NCBI GenBank assembly: GCA_935421135.1
Contig: OW285197.1
Span: 992,001 to 1,056,000 of the forward strand
Source: Bugulina stolonifera
Taxonomy: Eukaryota; Bryozoa; Gymnolaemata; Cheilostomatida; Bugulidae
Direction of reading: 5' to 3'
DNA: 64,000 bases
Positions 48,501-57,969 of the stretch are shown here, piece after piece. Within the stretch, counting starts at the first letter, position 1. Each line of letters starts with the position of its first letter. Below the pieces are notes generated by a model. That model did not search any database. It worked only from the letters and a program-made list of their open reading frames with translations, and was not told where the DNA came from. Made by a program: the position numbers and the translations under genes.

Positions 48501-49516
48501 ATACATGTTGGAGCTGTCAATAGGTAGTAATAACTCTCAAGGGCTATTCTATGTATTGTTATGGAGGATGAAGAAGGCCAAGACTAGCAGTCAATTACAT
48601 GTGTGTTGCGAGGGCAAGTTTTATTGACCAAAATATTAAACATGTGAAGCAAAAGTCTTTCTTTTCGCTTTTTGTGGACAAGTCAGAGAATACATAACCC
48701 AGGAAGTAAGGTGATTGAGTATAAGTTGACTATTACTACTAACAGACAGCACAGAGACAGCACCGTGGAGACAGTACAGGTATTGTACTGTGTATCACAA
48801 TTATACATTGCACAGTCATGTAGGCCTCTGGTCACAATCATCCTACTGTTCATAAGTAGACATTACAAGGGAATAGTGGAAGTTCAGGCCTACATTGTGT
48901 TATAATTCATATAATAAGAGTATTATACATGTCAAAATAGTCAGGGGAAAGTAATACAACTAAATAATAAACACTGTTATACAATGTAGAACCATTTTCA
49001 TATTGGAACACAATAAAAAACATAGTAAGTGTTATTACTATCAGTTATTATTACACATGAAAATAGGTATGAGTAGGAAAGGGCTGTGATTTATACAATG
49101 TGTTGATGCTACAGCTGTCAGGGTAACAGGTGACGTGAGGGCAAAGCGTTACAAGGAAAAAGGAAACTAACCATTAGTTGTGGTCAGCTATGAGGAAACA
49201 GTAGCCTCAGAAACAGTAGCCTCAAAACCTAGCAGGCATAGTCGATATACTGGTGGGAAGGAGCATTGGACACATTATAAAATACATATGTACACAATTC
49301 TCTATTTACTAACTCCCTAACTCCTAAATTTACATGTATGACTATCAAAACATCTCTGTTACTCCAGGCCACAAACTAACACATACAACCCATTAGACAA
49401 TCACTATACTATATAGACTACCAGCAGTGTAATTACCTGGGTACAGCTGTGGAGACACTCCATGTGCATAGAGTAGCAATGACCCAGTATACTCCAATAT
49501 ATCTATGGGTAATCAT
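23111..49516 (-). CDS. Coiled-coil, fibrinogen-domain (FReD), single-pass receptor; complete 25-exon gene model
   Basis: Exons, from the start: 49516-49437, 47956-47753, 47613-47469, 47126-46996, 46637-46457, 46324-46186, 45568-45477, 45253-45041, 43244-43158, 43026-42893, 42624-42537, 42294-42153, 41922-41761, 41396-41250, 40646-40566, 34676-34539, 33779-33666, 31964-31839, 29533-29468, 28754-28580, 27511-27375, 27167-27065, 25922-25831, 24445-24263, 23322-23111. All have GT-AG borders and phases that join, giving 1123 codons plus TGA. Order of parts: signal peptide, Ser/Thr/acidic linker, long helical coiled-coil stalk with N-glycosylation sites, FReD, membrane span, roughly 240-residue cytoplasmic tail. 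FReD domains bind carbohydrates or proteins in innate recognition and adhesion. A transmembrane FReD receptor with a long tail suggests signalling; the ligand is unknown. The 27065 donor was chosen to keep phase and is the least certain. Confidence 0.85.
23662..24214. mobile_element. MITE with TAGGCCACACTG termini
   Basis: About 553 bp with imperfect inverted ends: TAGGCCACACTGCAGCGAATTTT at the left and its inverse (AAATTTGCGTCAGTGTGGCCTA) at the right. The subterminal parts are rich in GCGAATT/AATTCGC. No coding sequence. A clear target duplication was not identified. It lies in the intron between the last two exons of the FReD receptor gene. Confidence 0.7.
25120..25697 (+). mobile_element. 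Solo LTR, family 1, copy D
   Basis: Same family as copies A-C, in the opposite orientation: TTTTTATACCCATG near the start, GTATATAAAGC, TCAATAAAGACAC, ending GAAACCATTACA. Its left end is diverged. It is in an intron of the FReD receptor gene. Confidence 0.75.
26176..26753 (+). mobile_element. Solo LTR, family 1, copy E
   Basis: TGTATATAGCC to CCATTACA, with TATATAAAGGGC and CTCAATAAAGACAC. It is well aligned to copy A on the other strand. No matching target duplication (ATACT on the left, ATATG on the right). Confidence 0.78.
28031..28585. repeat. 20-bp minisatellite built on a splice donor (about 28 copies)
   Basis: The unit is TACACCCACCTGCGGTTACA. Read on the gene strand, each copy carries CCGCAG|GTGGGTGTA, nearly the same as the true exon 20 donor CCGCAG|GTGAGTGTA at 28580. 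The array starts in the exon end itself and extends 550 bp into the intron. Confidence 0.93.
28580..29533 (-). CDS. FReD receptor exons 19-20: membrane-proximal linker and transmembrane segment
   Basis: Exon 29533-29468 is a short Ser/Pro linker. Exon 28754-28580 carries NVTIDT (a possible glycosylation site), an acidic DPDEC, then a hydrophobic span starting ILLLSAVAVTAGLILSTVLI, cysteines and a basic GYRNYRR stop-transfer. The donor CGCAG|GTGAGTG is itself the unit of the minisatellite that follows. Confidence 0.85.
30343..30672. repeat. 29-bp minisatellite (about 11 copies)
   Basis: The unit contains ACACATAGCTACAAGTTACA followed by GTCAAGTAT. Alternating ACACATAG/ACAAGTAG variants suggest higher-order duplication. 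It is in the FReD receptor intron between 31839 and 29533. Confidence 0.9.
31839..41396 (-). CDS. FReD receptor exons 14-18: fibrinogen C-terminal domain
   Basis: Five phase-1 exons (41396-41250, 40646-40566, 34676-34539, 33779-33666, 31964-31839). Hallmarks in order: DCDDVYSRG, VYCGIDTMRERGWTVLQQR, FNRNWTEYKEGFGEVNRDGE with FWLG, YAEYEHFQL, GNATDSL, MSFSTIDTDND (a calcium-binding-type DxDND), CALFYTAG, GWWYKHCQYANLNGRY and a closing ELSRTRIMI. The canonical cysteines and aromatic core are present, so the fold should be intact. The expected spacing between YRLR and YRGN is a few residues short. Confidence 0.92.
31965..33630. repeat. 21-bp satellite next to a splice acceptor (about 78 copies)
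   Basis: The unit is near TATACACAGTACACTCTATC plus one base, with A/G and C/T variants. Because 21 is a multiple of 3 and no frame has stops, the array gives large open frames on both strands; they are not genes. On the gene strand the unit GTGTATATGATAGAG resembles the true acceptor GTGTCTATGTTATAG|GATGG at 31964, which directly borders the array. Confidence 0.93.
33871..34548. repeat. 20-bp minisatellite built on a splice donor (about 34 copies)
   Basis: The unit is TGATACACGTAGTCTATACC. On the gene strand it reads TATAGACTAC|GTGTATCAG, the exact exon-intron junction of FReD exon 16 (last exon base 34539). The array therefore begins inside the exon end and repeats the donor along the intron. 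Confidence 0.93.
35012..39902. mobile_element. Large AT-rich non-coding element flanked by TTAA (candidate Kolobok/piggyBac-type)
   Basis: TTAA at 35008-35011 is followed by AGGACCCCTCTCAC. The right side reads GTGAGAGGGATCCT (with one intervening difference) and then TTAA at 39903-39906. Short imperfect inverted ends of about 14 bp and a TTAA duplication suggest a cut-and-paste element of 4.9 kb. No open frame beyond about 60 codons is found inside except one shadow near the left end. It occupies the intron between FReD exons at 40566 and 34676. Confidence 0.55.
40300..40497. repeat. 25-bp minisatellite (about 8 copies)
   Basis: The unit is near ACTGTACTAAACTAACCTAC followed by TGTAT. It lies 70 bp downstream of the FReD exon donor at 40566. 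Confidence 0.9.
41761..47956 (-). CDS. FReD receptor exons 2-13: linker and coiled-coil stalk
   Basis: The exon at 47956-47753 is an acidic, Gly/Thr-rich linker. The exon at 46637-46457 is a Ser/Thr/Asn-rich mucin-like stretch. The others are heptad-type helices, for example RSLESLLSNQQQLLSNIQSQ, KYLTEEVKRYQKTNEELRLS and NGNLTDKLAQQMEDNLSQLL, with scattered NxT/NxS sites. They predict an extended oligomeric stalk that presents the FReD, as in ficolin- and angiopoietin-like proteins. Introns are 90-1800 bp. Confidence 0.8.
42674..42750. repeat. 25-bp tandem repeat (about 3-4 copies)
   Basis: Units contain GCCCATAAAAGGATATACTG, located about 50 bp upstream (gene sense) of the coiled-coil exon starting at 42624. 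Confidence 0.85.
43254..43450. repeat. Irregular CATATAGTCATA/ATCATACA repeat tract
   Basis: Degenerate alternation of ATCATA, GTCATA and ACATGTAGTCATACCATCA blocks, starting within 10 bp of the exon acceptor at 43244 (gene sense). Confidence 0.8.
44062..45028. repeat. 63-bp satellite (about 15 copies)
   Basis: The unit of 63 bp includes GTAGTATATCCATACTTGTA and TAGAGTATAGACATGTAATG. Being a multiple of three, it gives long open frames (Tyr/Cys/Met-rich) that are not genes. The array starts about 12 bp downstream (gene sense) of the donor at 45041; the first copy is CAGTATGGATATA. Confidence 0.92.
47945..48040. repeat. 22-bp tandem repeat built on a splice acceptor (4 copies)
   Basis: The unit is CATCACCACTAAACACATGA plus two bases. 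On the gene strand every copy reads GTGTTTAG|TGGTGATG, the acceptor of exon 2 (first base 47956). Four acceptor-like sites therefore lie in a row. Confidence 0.9.
49437..49516 (-). CDS. FReD receptor exon 1: signal peptide
   Basis: Starts at ATG 49516-49514. It encodes MITHRY followed by a hydrophobic core (IGVYWVIATLCTWSVSTA) and a likely signal peptidase site before VP. The donor is CCCAG|GTAATT. It joins 1.5 kb downstream in phase 2 to the exon at 47956. Confidence 0.8.
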
Positions 49517-50966
49517 AGCTATATGTGGTACTGATACCTATAACAGCATACAATACAATGTACATGTAGTTGTCAATGGGGCACCTGTATGTTGTAATAG
49601 CTAGTACTGTATACACCCACTGATACAGCATACAATGGGGCACCTGCTATATGTACATGTATGATATTTATGTAATGGGGGACTTGTAGCCTTAACAAAA
49701 ATCATCCAATGAAAGCACAACATTTCTAAAATTTAATCTCTGCAATTTTGTGGTCAAGCTACAAAATCTCCAGATACATGTAGCTGTAGTCCACTGTGAG
49801 ATTTATTTATACCAGTGGTGCCCAAATAGAGGCCCCCTAGCCAATTTTATCAGGTCCTCCACTTGTTGTGTAAAAATTGAAAATTTCATACAAATTCCGA
49901 TAGGTTTGTTTGGCCAAGGGTGTGTGTGTAAGTTCTTGATTTGCCTAATGTAGCGCTAGGAGATTTATCACAAAATTTCCTGTGTAAACACAAAATCGCC
50001 AGGATTAATTATCTGGAGTTTTGTGGTCAAAATGCAAAATACATTTAAATCTTCAGCTATAAATCGCCTGAATAGGTCTATGATCCATTCAAGTGAATTG
50101 TAGCCAGAATAAATTGCCTAGTGTAAATACAGCTATCTGGAGATTTTGTAGCTTGACCACAAAATTGCGGAGATTAATCTTGTGCTTTCATTGGATGATT
50201 ATAATTGAAGTGATAAATCTCCAGGATAAATCGCCTGGTGTAAACCCCTCATTATAGTCTTTTATTATTAGTCACAGTTTTGGCCAGTAATTTGCAGTTG
50301 TTAGCATATTATGTTGAGGCACTGGTAGTTTTGGTGAACAATTATTTTATGCATGTTTACACGTTGAAACACACCACACATGGAGCCCAGTCTCCTGTTT
50401 GGCCCTCTACCAAAAATAATTTGGCACCTCTGATATATAATTTGTATCTTGACCAATCCCTCAAAATATATTTGCTCATATAAGTCATATTAAAATGCAG
50501 TATTGAATAAAGAGCTGTTTCTAATAACCCTTAAAAAACCCTAGTTAGATATATAATCCGATGCTGCAATTTTTAACTCAATCCGCTTGAACATGTAGAC
50601 TATCAGGTAGCCTTATAACAGACTACCTAGTAGCCTTATAACAGACTACCAGGTAGCCTAACATCAGACTATCAGGTAAGCAGTGAGGTAAGTGACATAG
50701 GCCTAATGGCAGCAATCTTTGAAAGATCCAAATAGTGAGAATATGATGAGCAGAGAAAGAATAGAAGGGAGGGATGGTAGAACATAGAAGTGCATAGACA
50801 GCAAATTATATACGACAGACTGGAGACTTGAGACAACTAATCTGGCAATGGTTTAAAGAGGGCAAGTCCAAAACAGCAGAAGGAATTTTTTAGTAGCTGC
50901 TCAAGATCAGGCCTTGTGCACAAACTACAGAAAGCTCAAGCAAGTCTGCATTGTGTAGGATGTGTA
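49517..50966. other. Intergenic region upstream of the FReD receptor, with inverted-repeat MITE remnants
   Basis: No gene is seen. An inverted pair shares ATCATCCAATGAAAGCACA and GGTCAAGCTACAAAATCTCC (49706-49775 and, inverted, about 50140-50203), consistent with a MITE between 49676 and about 50252. A hAT-like terminus CAGTGGTGCCCAAATAGAGG (49813) and an inverse GGCACCTCTGATA (about 50420) overlap it, so the block looks composite. The receptor promoter should lie just above 49516; no clear TATA box was found. Confidence 0.5.
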
Positions 50967-52110
50967 CCGGTGCCGGAAAAACACCGAACCACCGAACAGC
51001 GGAATGGAATTCACCGAACAGCGGATGAATTTAACAGAATAGAATTTCTTTGTATGCCTTATTTATAGCATGATATTAGGCCATTTTAACCAGCATTTTA
51101 CTGTTATGAACTCATAAAACTCTTGTACAATTCAACTATGTCATTTATAATTATAAAAAACTAATTATAAATTTTTATTCAGACGAGCAATAAATAAATG
51201 AGTGAGTAGAATCTTAACATCTCGACTCTCAAATATCTAGCCCACAATGTTCCTGAGCTAAGTGGCAATAAACATATTTTGTGCAAAAAATATTTTACTA
51301 ACCTATTTAATAAGTTGTAAGCTAAATCACAATGACAATGAACAGCTTTAGCAATAAAAGGCAACTTATGCATTGATGAACGGCGAGTGTTCCTGAGAAA
51401 TATTAATGAATATAATGAGTTCCAAATTTTATTAGCTCAAGATTTTCATTGCAGCTCAAGACATTTCGACTAAGTTCAAACTTGCCAATTCTTCACTAAA
51501 ACTACACAGTTCGGAAAATAATCAGATAATCAGATAAAGATCAGCGGCGCAATGTGCGTTCGCTGAAAAGGGTACTTTTCTTTTGTGTGGATGGTAGCAA
51601 AATGTGACTTCGCTTTTTGGAATTCCCAACTGTACCGTGGTTATGGTAATTTACAATCAATGAGCTATTGACTTTAATTTTTATTTTAAGTTTTAGCAGA
51701 ACAAACCCATAATACTAATTAGTAGTAGTTTGGAAAGTTAAAAAATGATTATTTTATTTTAATTTGTTGTTTCAGCACTATGAAAATTTATATGGAACTT
51801 CTGCACAGTAGAATATGAACCCATTGATATAAAATAAATTAATGTAAATTAATAAATAAATATAATGTCAATGTGATAAGTATTGTTATATACAATACAC
51901 ATGGTATTTTTATTTAATTGGCATTTTATTTGTTGTGATAATGATTATTGTTATTGTCTAACACAGTTGATATGTTAATATTGTTTATTATTGATCAATT
52001 TTATGAAAGATGGGCGATTTTATATTAGGTCGATATGTCTTTATACTGGCTCGATCTGTTCGGTGATTTCCATTCCGCTGTTCGGTGGTTCGGTGTTTTT
52101 CCGGCACCGG
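50967..52110. mobile_element. 1.1-kb non-autonomous DNA transposon with CCGGTGCCGG termini
   Basis: Inverted ends CCGGTGCCGGAAAAACACCG, continuing through ACCGAACAGCGGAATGGAA, on both sides. It is flanked by an 8-bp duplication GATGTGTA (50959-50966 and 52111-52118; a 10-bp reading GGATGTGTAC is possible if the ends are trimmed by one base). The AT-rich interior has no transposase frame. An 8-bp duplication suggests hAT; 9-10 bp would suggest Mutator. Confidence 0.85.
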
Positions 52111-52118
52111 GATGTGTA

Positions 52119-54135
52119 CACAAAAAGGTGAAACTATTTCACATATCATCAGTGAGTGTGGCATGCTTGCATAAACATGATAGAGTGGCAGCAGTTGGAG
52201 TATCATGAGAGCATATCTATTGTAATGTTTTATGGGTAGGTGCCGATGTAGACACGAATGTGGGAAGTGCTTGGGAGTGGTCTGCCAAGTATTTACTATG
52301 TCTATAGCCTATTTTCTTATTACATTGCAATATGACATAGAATATAAACACGGGGTCCCCGTGAGTGGTTGGCTCAGTAGTCAGTACATTATCTACTACT
52401 CACCACCGAAGCTTCCTGAGCAGTAGCTGAGTTGATGTAGTGGTATGGTAATGTGTTCTGTCCACTGTACTAGGTCCTTAGGTATTGTGCAGTAGAGGTG
52501 TCGGATTCACAACCTGGTCAGAAATGATGGGTATTTTCAATTTTTCATATGTGTAAATTCGAATCTCTGACTACTCAAATGACAAGTTTCAAAACCCTTG
52601 CATAAATAAATTAACATCACAATATTAGGAAGAAAAAATTCAGAGATACCAGACTCGAGTTAAAGACTCTCACTCATGAGTTAATTCAAACAACATTTTT
52701 ATGGATTATTAGAAGGACTCATGACTTGAATATATAGGCTAGCTATCAAAAACTTGTAACTTGAATCGTAATTCAATTATGGCTATGATCAATGACTCTT
52801 AACTCACACATCATTATGTTGAAATATTCAATAACTCAAGTTTTCATTGGGCAGCTGCAAATTGCAATGAATAGCCTAGAAATAACCACAGTTCTAACTA
52901 CAATTGTAACAATAACCACATTTTGCTTTGAAATTTGAGCTTCTAGCACTATTTCCTAACAATATTTCACCATAAGCTAAATCATAACCCAATAACTCTA
53001 TAAAAAGACTAAAGTTAAACAAGAGGAGAATTGAATTGAAACTTGCTTGTAGTTAACTTAGATGATTTGATAAAAATTTGGGTTTGAGGGAACATGTAAA
53101 TATTTAATCTGCAGCTTGAAAGTTTTGACCTGTCACTGAAAAGAATTGACTTTGAAGAGTCACAGCTAAGAGTTGGCCATGGAAACTTGAGTTTCCAAAA
53201 TAAAACTTGCACACACCTCTGCTTTAAATTATATAAATTTATAGCCCTGTAACAACTTTTATAATATAAATTACAAATTAAATAATATATTTAATATTAT
53301 TAATTATTATTTTATACAAAATCTGGCAAATAATCAAAATGAAAATCAAATGCACGGTATATGTACTGCAAATTCAGCTCAAGTAACATACAGGTAACGC
53401 TGAAACAACAAAAACCACCCTTATCCTACGTCCTAACTAAAAGGAGAGTAGGCTTAGGTTAATAGTAACACCTATCGCTCCCTTCAGTCTTAGATAAAAA
53501 ATTTTAATTAAAATTGAAATCAGAAAACAAAAATTAAAATGAAAACATCTACTTGTTCAGTTGACATTAAAAGACCTACTATCACACAGATGTTATTTGA
53601 TCGCTACACATTCATAAACTTGGTGGACGCAAATAATAGGAAAACGGCCCGAGGCGCGATCTGATAAACAAGACTAGACTACTAACTGAATAAAACTAAT
53701 ATGGTCAGTGGAATGAGTAAAGATTGAAATATCCTCGCCTGTTAAAGCCGGAAACCGCAGAGTCGGTGTGTAACTTGGTCTGCTATAGGTGACACAATCT
53801 AAGACGTAGAGCAATTCCTTGCAACAATTGCATTCCCGATACTGCTCACTGCCATAAGGCGACAATTTGTGTTTGAGTCATCACTCGTGTATAAATGGAG
53901 AGTGTGACAACTCCTATTAAAATGTTGATACAATCGTGATATGAGCTACAACATGCACATGTATGTACAATCTTGTACCAGTGCCAGTGCTTTTTTGTAA
54001 GATCAGTTGAGGGGGCTCTCTTCCTCTCTACTAATTTCATGTGCCTTCACCTTTTCACACGCTACGCAGCACGCTTGGCATCATAGAACACATACTGTAG
54101 CTCTTTGCGATTTTGCTCCCTATTACACTATTATA
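52119..54135. other. AT-rich intergenic sequence without supported genes
   Basis: Short frames only. I see no conserved domain, RNA gene or clear repeat in this 2-kb stretch. Confidence 0.5.
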
Positions 54136-54189
54136 TTATTATTGTAATGGTCAGTACTTTTGCTTACATGGCCTCAGCTTGCCTGATGG

Positions 54190-54600
54190 TCTTATAGCCA
54201 TGTAAAGAGGGCCAGCCTCTCAGAAATAGCTATAAATAATTTTGCACATGAATCTCATAATTTTAAGCATTTTTTGTTATACCCGGCCTATTTTAGACCA
54301 TCTTGTTGTGCAATTTTTACTATCATTGTCATAGTTGATGTTCGGACCTCAATAAAGACACTTCTATACTACTTATGCAGAGTCTTCTCTCTTAGTATAG
54401 GTCGTTCCAGCTGATAAGGCCCTCGACCTTGATGCCCGGGTTATCTTGGTTCGTTTTCGAACTACTAGTACTTGTCGATCTTTCATGTAATGACTAATGA
54501 CGAAGGCCTCGCAACACTCATAGACTCTTTACAAGTGGGTCGTCTCAGACGACTCACTTGGAAAGGGGTTTGCCATTTTTATACAATATGTAATGCCTTT
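54190..54600 (+). mobile_element. LTR, family 1, internally deleted copy F
   Basis: It contains CATGTAAAGAGGGCCAGCCTC, ACCTCAATAAAGACACTTCT and CTTTCATGTAATG, in the order of copies D and E, but lacks the central GC-rich part and TATA box. It is diverged and probably old. Confidence 0.65.
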
Positions 54601-55739
54601 ATGCTAGGAATTTGTCTCTTGAGCAGTCAGAGACTTGTTTCACATTCATGAAAATACCTGCTCAAAACCAAATATAAAAGAAGGCCAAACCCCCTAACAC
54701 CTAAATATGTACATGTAAATTATAGCAACGTAGCTGTAACATGAGGGATGCCTTTCGTGCAGTTAGCTAAGAAAATATTTACTCTTTACCAGCAAAGCTT
54801 TCTTTTTTAAGGTTGTTTAGTAAGTGTAGGTGATGTAGAGGCCTGGGTTCCCTGGTTAGCAACTGGTATTTTCATGTATGCCAAACAACTCTCTGGTCGC
54901 TCAAAAAACAAATCCTTTGCATACAAAACATCCTATACATTAATACCATAAGACTTACGACATAAGTGTAAGTGATCAGAGTTGTTTTGCTAAGAATTCC
55001 CAGAAGATAGAAGATCTTCCATCCTTGTTGAGCTGTACTTCTGCCTCCACCATGTTATAACATCACATAGGGTCTGGGCATAACTAACTCCAGTGGAGGA
55101 CTAACTGTATAAATGAGCAGGGTAGAGGTTATAGTGTCTATTGTGAGCCTACACTCAGCATAGCCATAGCCCAACCTGACCTATACCTACACTATACATA
55201 ACATGTACATATTTTTAACCAGTACTAATTTGCCCTGCCATTTATTTAGCCCACCCTGATCTATACCTAGACATTTTACTTATCATGGATGCTCACTTAA
55301 ATGTTATTAAAAATTGTAATTACATCATCTTAGCTCAGGGAAACATAATGTATTGTATAATCTGTTTATTCTTTAATTACTTGTAAGCAAAATGGCTGTT
55401 AATTGTTCTCATAATATACATACATAGCCTTAAAATATACATAGTCAGACGAAGCGGTGAGAAGGAAGACTAGGACATAATTGCTAATTAAACTTTAAGT
55501 ATTTTTATTTTCTATTTCAGATTTTTTGTACTTAACAATCCAATTAATTGTCAAGCTTTTAGACAGGAAAACAACTAATACATTATGTGCTGAAGGGTAA
55601 ACGTATAATTATACAGTCTACATCTATTATATTCATAGATACATTGGGCCGGCACTCAGCAATTAAAAGCACATTCAGCTCAGTAGTACATGCAGGGTTA
55701 GCTATTGTCTTTAGCTGGCTGCTCACTAAAATAAATACA

Positions 55740-56200
55740 GTACTACACCCGCAACGCGAGGTACTCCACCCGTCTTTTTTAGGGTTTGCGGGGTCCAAGC
55801 TTTCCACATGGCCCAAAGTTCCTAAAAAACTTCGTACTATGATCTAACACCCCACCCGCACAGGGTAGGAGTTCTCCGAGGGTTGGAGCTCTCCGAGGGT
55901 CGGAGTTGGTGCGGTTTAGTTCACTCCGAGGTCGGAGGGGGCGTGGCTTGACCTAGTTCGGGGTCGGAGTAGCTCCACCCGTCTTTTTTATGGCGGGGGT
56001 TGTCTCCTAGCACCTCACCCGCAACGCGAGGTACCCCACCCGTCTTTTTTTAGGGTTTGCGGGGCCCGGGCTTTCCACATAGCCCAAAGTTCCTAAAAAA
56101 CCGTACTATAATCTAACACCCCACCCACAAAACGTTTTGGGTCCTAAAGCTTTCCACATAAGCTAAGTTCTTAGCCCATCCACACACTCTCAAGACGGGT
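55740..56200. repeat. Duplicated GC-rich block (about 80-90 bp twice) in intergenic DNA
   Basis: Two direct copies share ACCCGCAACGCGAGGT, CCCACCCGTCTTTTTT, AGGGTTTGCGGGG and CTTTCCACAT (from 55746 and from 56026). Between them is a set of CTCCGAGGGTCGGAG inverted motifs. It may be part of an unrecognised retroelement or LTR. Confidence 0.55.
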
Positions 56201-56283
56201 GGGGAGTACAACCCACCCGTTAAAATAATGGTCCTAGGGCTAAGATGCACCCATTTTGAGTGCACGTTGATGCAGATCTGCAC

Positions 56284-56610
56284 TAACATTACTGCTGATC
56301 TCAATAAAGACCCTTCTATACTACTTATACAGAATCTTCTCTTGTAGTACAGGTGGTTTCAGCTGATAGGGTCCCCGACCTGGATGCTCGAACAACCTAC
56401 TAAGACTGACCACCCTTTCTCAGTATGGCAAACTAGCATTAACTTGGGACCATGTGGGTCGTCTTGGTTAGTCTATTGACTACTAGTACCTGACGATCTT
56501 TCATGTAATGATGGAGGCCTAGCACCACTCATGGGCTTTTCACTCTTGCAAGTAGGTCATCTCAGACGGCACACACTACACATACAGCAAAAACATAACA
56601 ATGTTGCAGA
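56284..56610 (+). mobile_element. LTR, family 1, 3' fragment copy G
   Basis: It begins around GATCTCAATAAAGACCCTTCT and continues as the R-U5 part of the family (CTTTCTCAGTATGGCAAAC, GATCTTTCATGTAATG). The 5' promoter half is missing. Confidence 0.65.
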
Positions 56611-56769
56611 TACAACAAGTATAAACGGGCAACAATTATATAAGGGCACTTATATAACATACATACAAGTTATAGACAATTACACACTATTCACACAATG
56701 TCAATGGGAAATTTTCATTTCACTACAATATTGTAATATTGTAATATTGTAATGGTTTTTGGGGTCGAG

Positions 56770-57409
56770 AGTAGGATAGTCAGTGCACTTCTAGACAGAC
56801 ACGCACTCATTGACCCCTGTTTTCAACCAATCACAAGCCGGTATTTCCGATTTCAACCAATCACAGAAGAGCACAAAAATTTTGCACACGACCTTGCCAA
56901 GGTCACCCCAAAATCCCCCCTTCTGATTGGTCGAAAAAACATTTGCACACTTGACCCCGAACCCGGCCACGACCCCTTCCCTCCCTCCTTCCCGCCCTCC
57001 TCCCCTCCCCCTCCCCCACCTCCCACTCCTCCCCCACTCCCCGCCACCACCCTCGTCCCGTCCGCACCACCGCCACCGCCGCCGTCGCCACCACCGCCCT
57101 CACCACCGCCACCGCCGCCGCCACCACCGCCCTCACCACCGCCGCCGCCACCGCCGCCACCGCCACCACTGCCACCGCCGCCACCGCCGCCACCACCACC
57201 ACCGCCGCCGCCATCACCGTCATCACCGCCACTCCTCCTCCACCGCCGCCCACCCTGCCCCCCCGCAACCCCCACTCACCCGAACGACCGATCGTTTGAG
57301 GCGGTCAAGCCGCGTCCGCCCACGTTGCGTACGGCGCCGACCGTACACGTGGAGGCGACGCCGGTGCCCCGTATCCACCGGGCCAAGCGACTAGGCAACG
57401 GCCCGCCGC
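56770..57409 (+). repeat. Polinton 2 terminal repeat
   Basis: Closely similar to 948-1603 and to the inverse of 11419-12080, including the paired ACCAATCA motifs and the CCG/CCA triplet tract, which is shorter here. The proline-, histidine/arginine- and glycine-rich frames in it are by-products of the triplet tract. Confidence 0.92.
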
Positions 57410-57479
57410 TTCTCCTGCGCCCTCCACTCGAAAAGCTTGTGATCTAAACGAGCGAATTCGGCTGCGCTTCGCCTATAGC

Positions 57480-57960
57480 TCTCATTAGCGATAAGAAGAA
57501 GTACTACGGAAGGCTTGGTTTATGATGTGCATTGCATTGTTAATAAAGAAATGTGTAAAGTCTTGGCTATAAATACACTGATGGGAAGAAGGGTTGGTTC
57601 TATGATATACATTGTATTGACAATAAAGAAACGTGTGCATGTGTTAAGTCAGCATATATAATACATTAAATAAACTTTCCACAATGGTGACAATAGAATG
57701 AATAAAAGATTGTGTACACGTGTTAAAACACAATTGAAAGAATAAAAGACACATATTTAAAAGAGTATGTCATATCTATTATTAGCAAGAAAGTCTGTGT
57801 GCATGTGTTAAGACAGTGTATATTATACATTAGATAAACTTTTCACAATAGTAGCAATAAGATAAATAAAAGGTTGTGTGCATGTGTTAAGTCAGCATTA
57901 TGTAATATGTTAAATAAACTTTTCACAATAGTAGCAATAGAATAAATAAAAGAGGAGTTT
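57480..57960 (+). repeat. AT-rich subterminal block of Polinton 2 with repeated AATAAA motifs
   Basis: About four degenerate modules with TTAATAAAG, ACAATAAAG, GAATAAAAG and AATAAATAAAAG alternating with GTGTTAAGTCAGCAT. It matches the inverse of 10930-11350. It lies just downstream (gene sense) of the ankyrin gene stop, but the AATAAA motifs are on the opposite strand. No gene. Confidence 0.8.
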
Positions 57961-57969
57961 AGGTACTTA

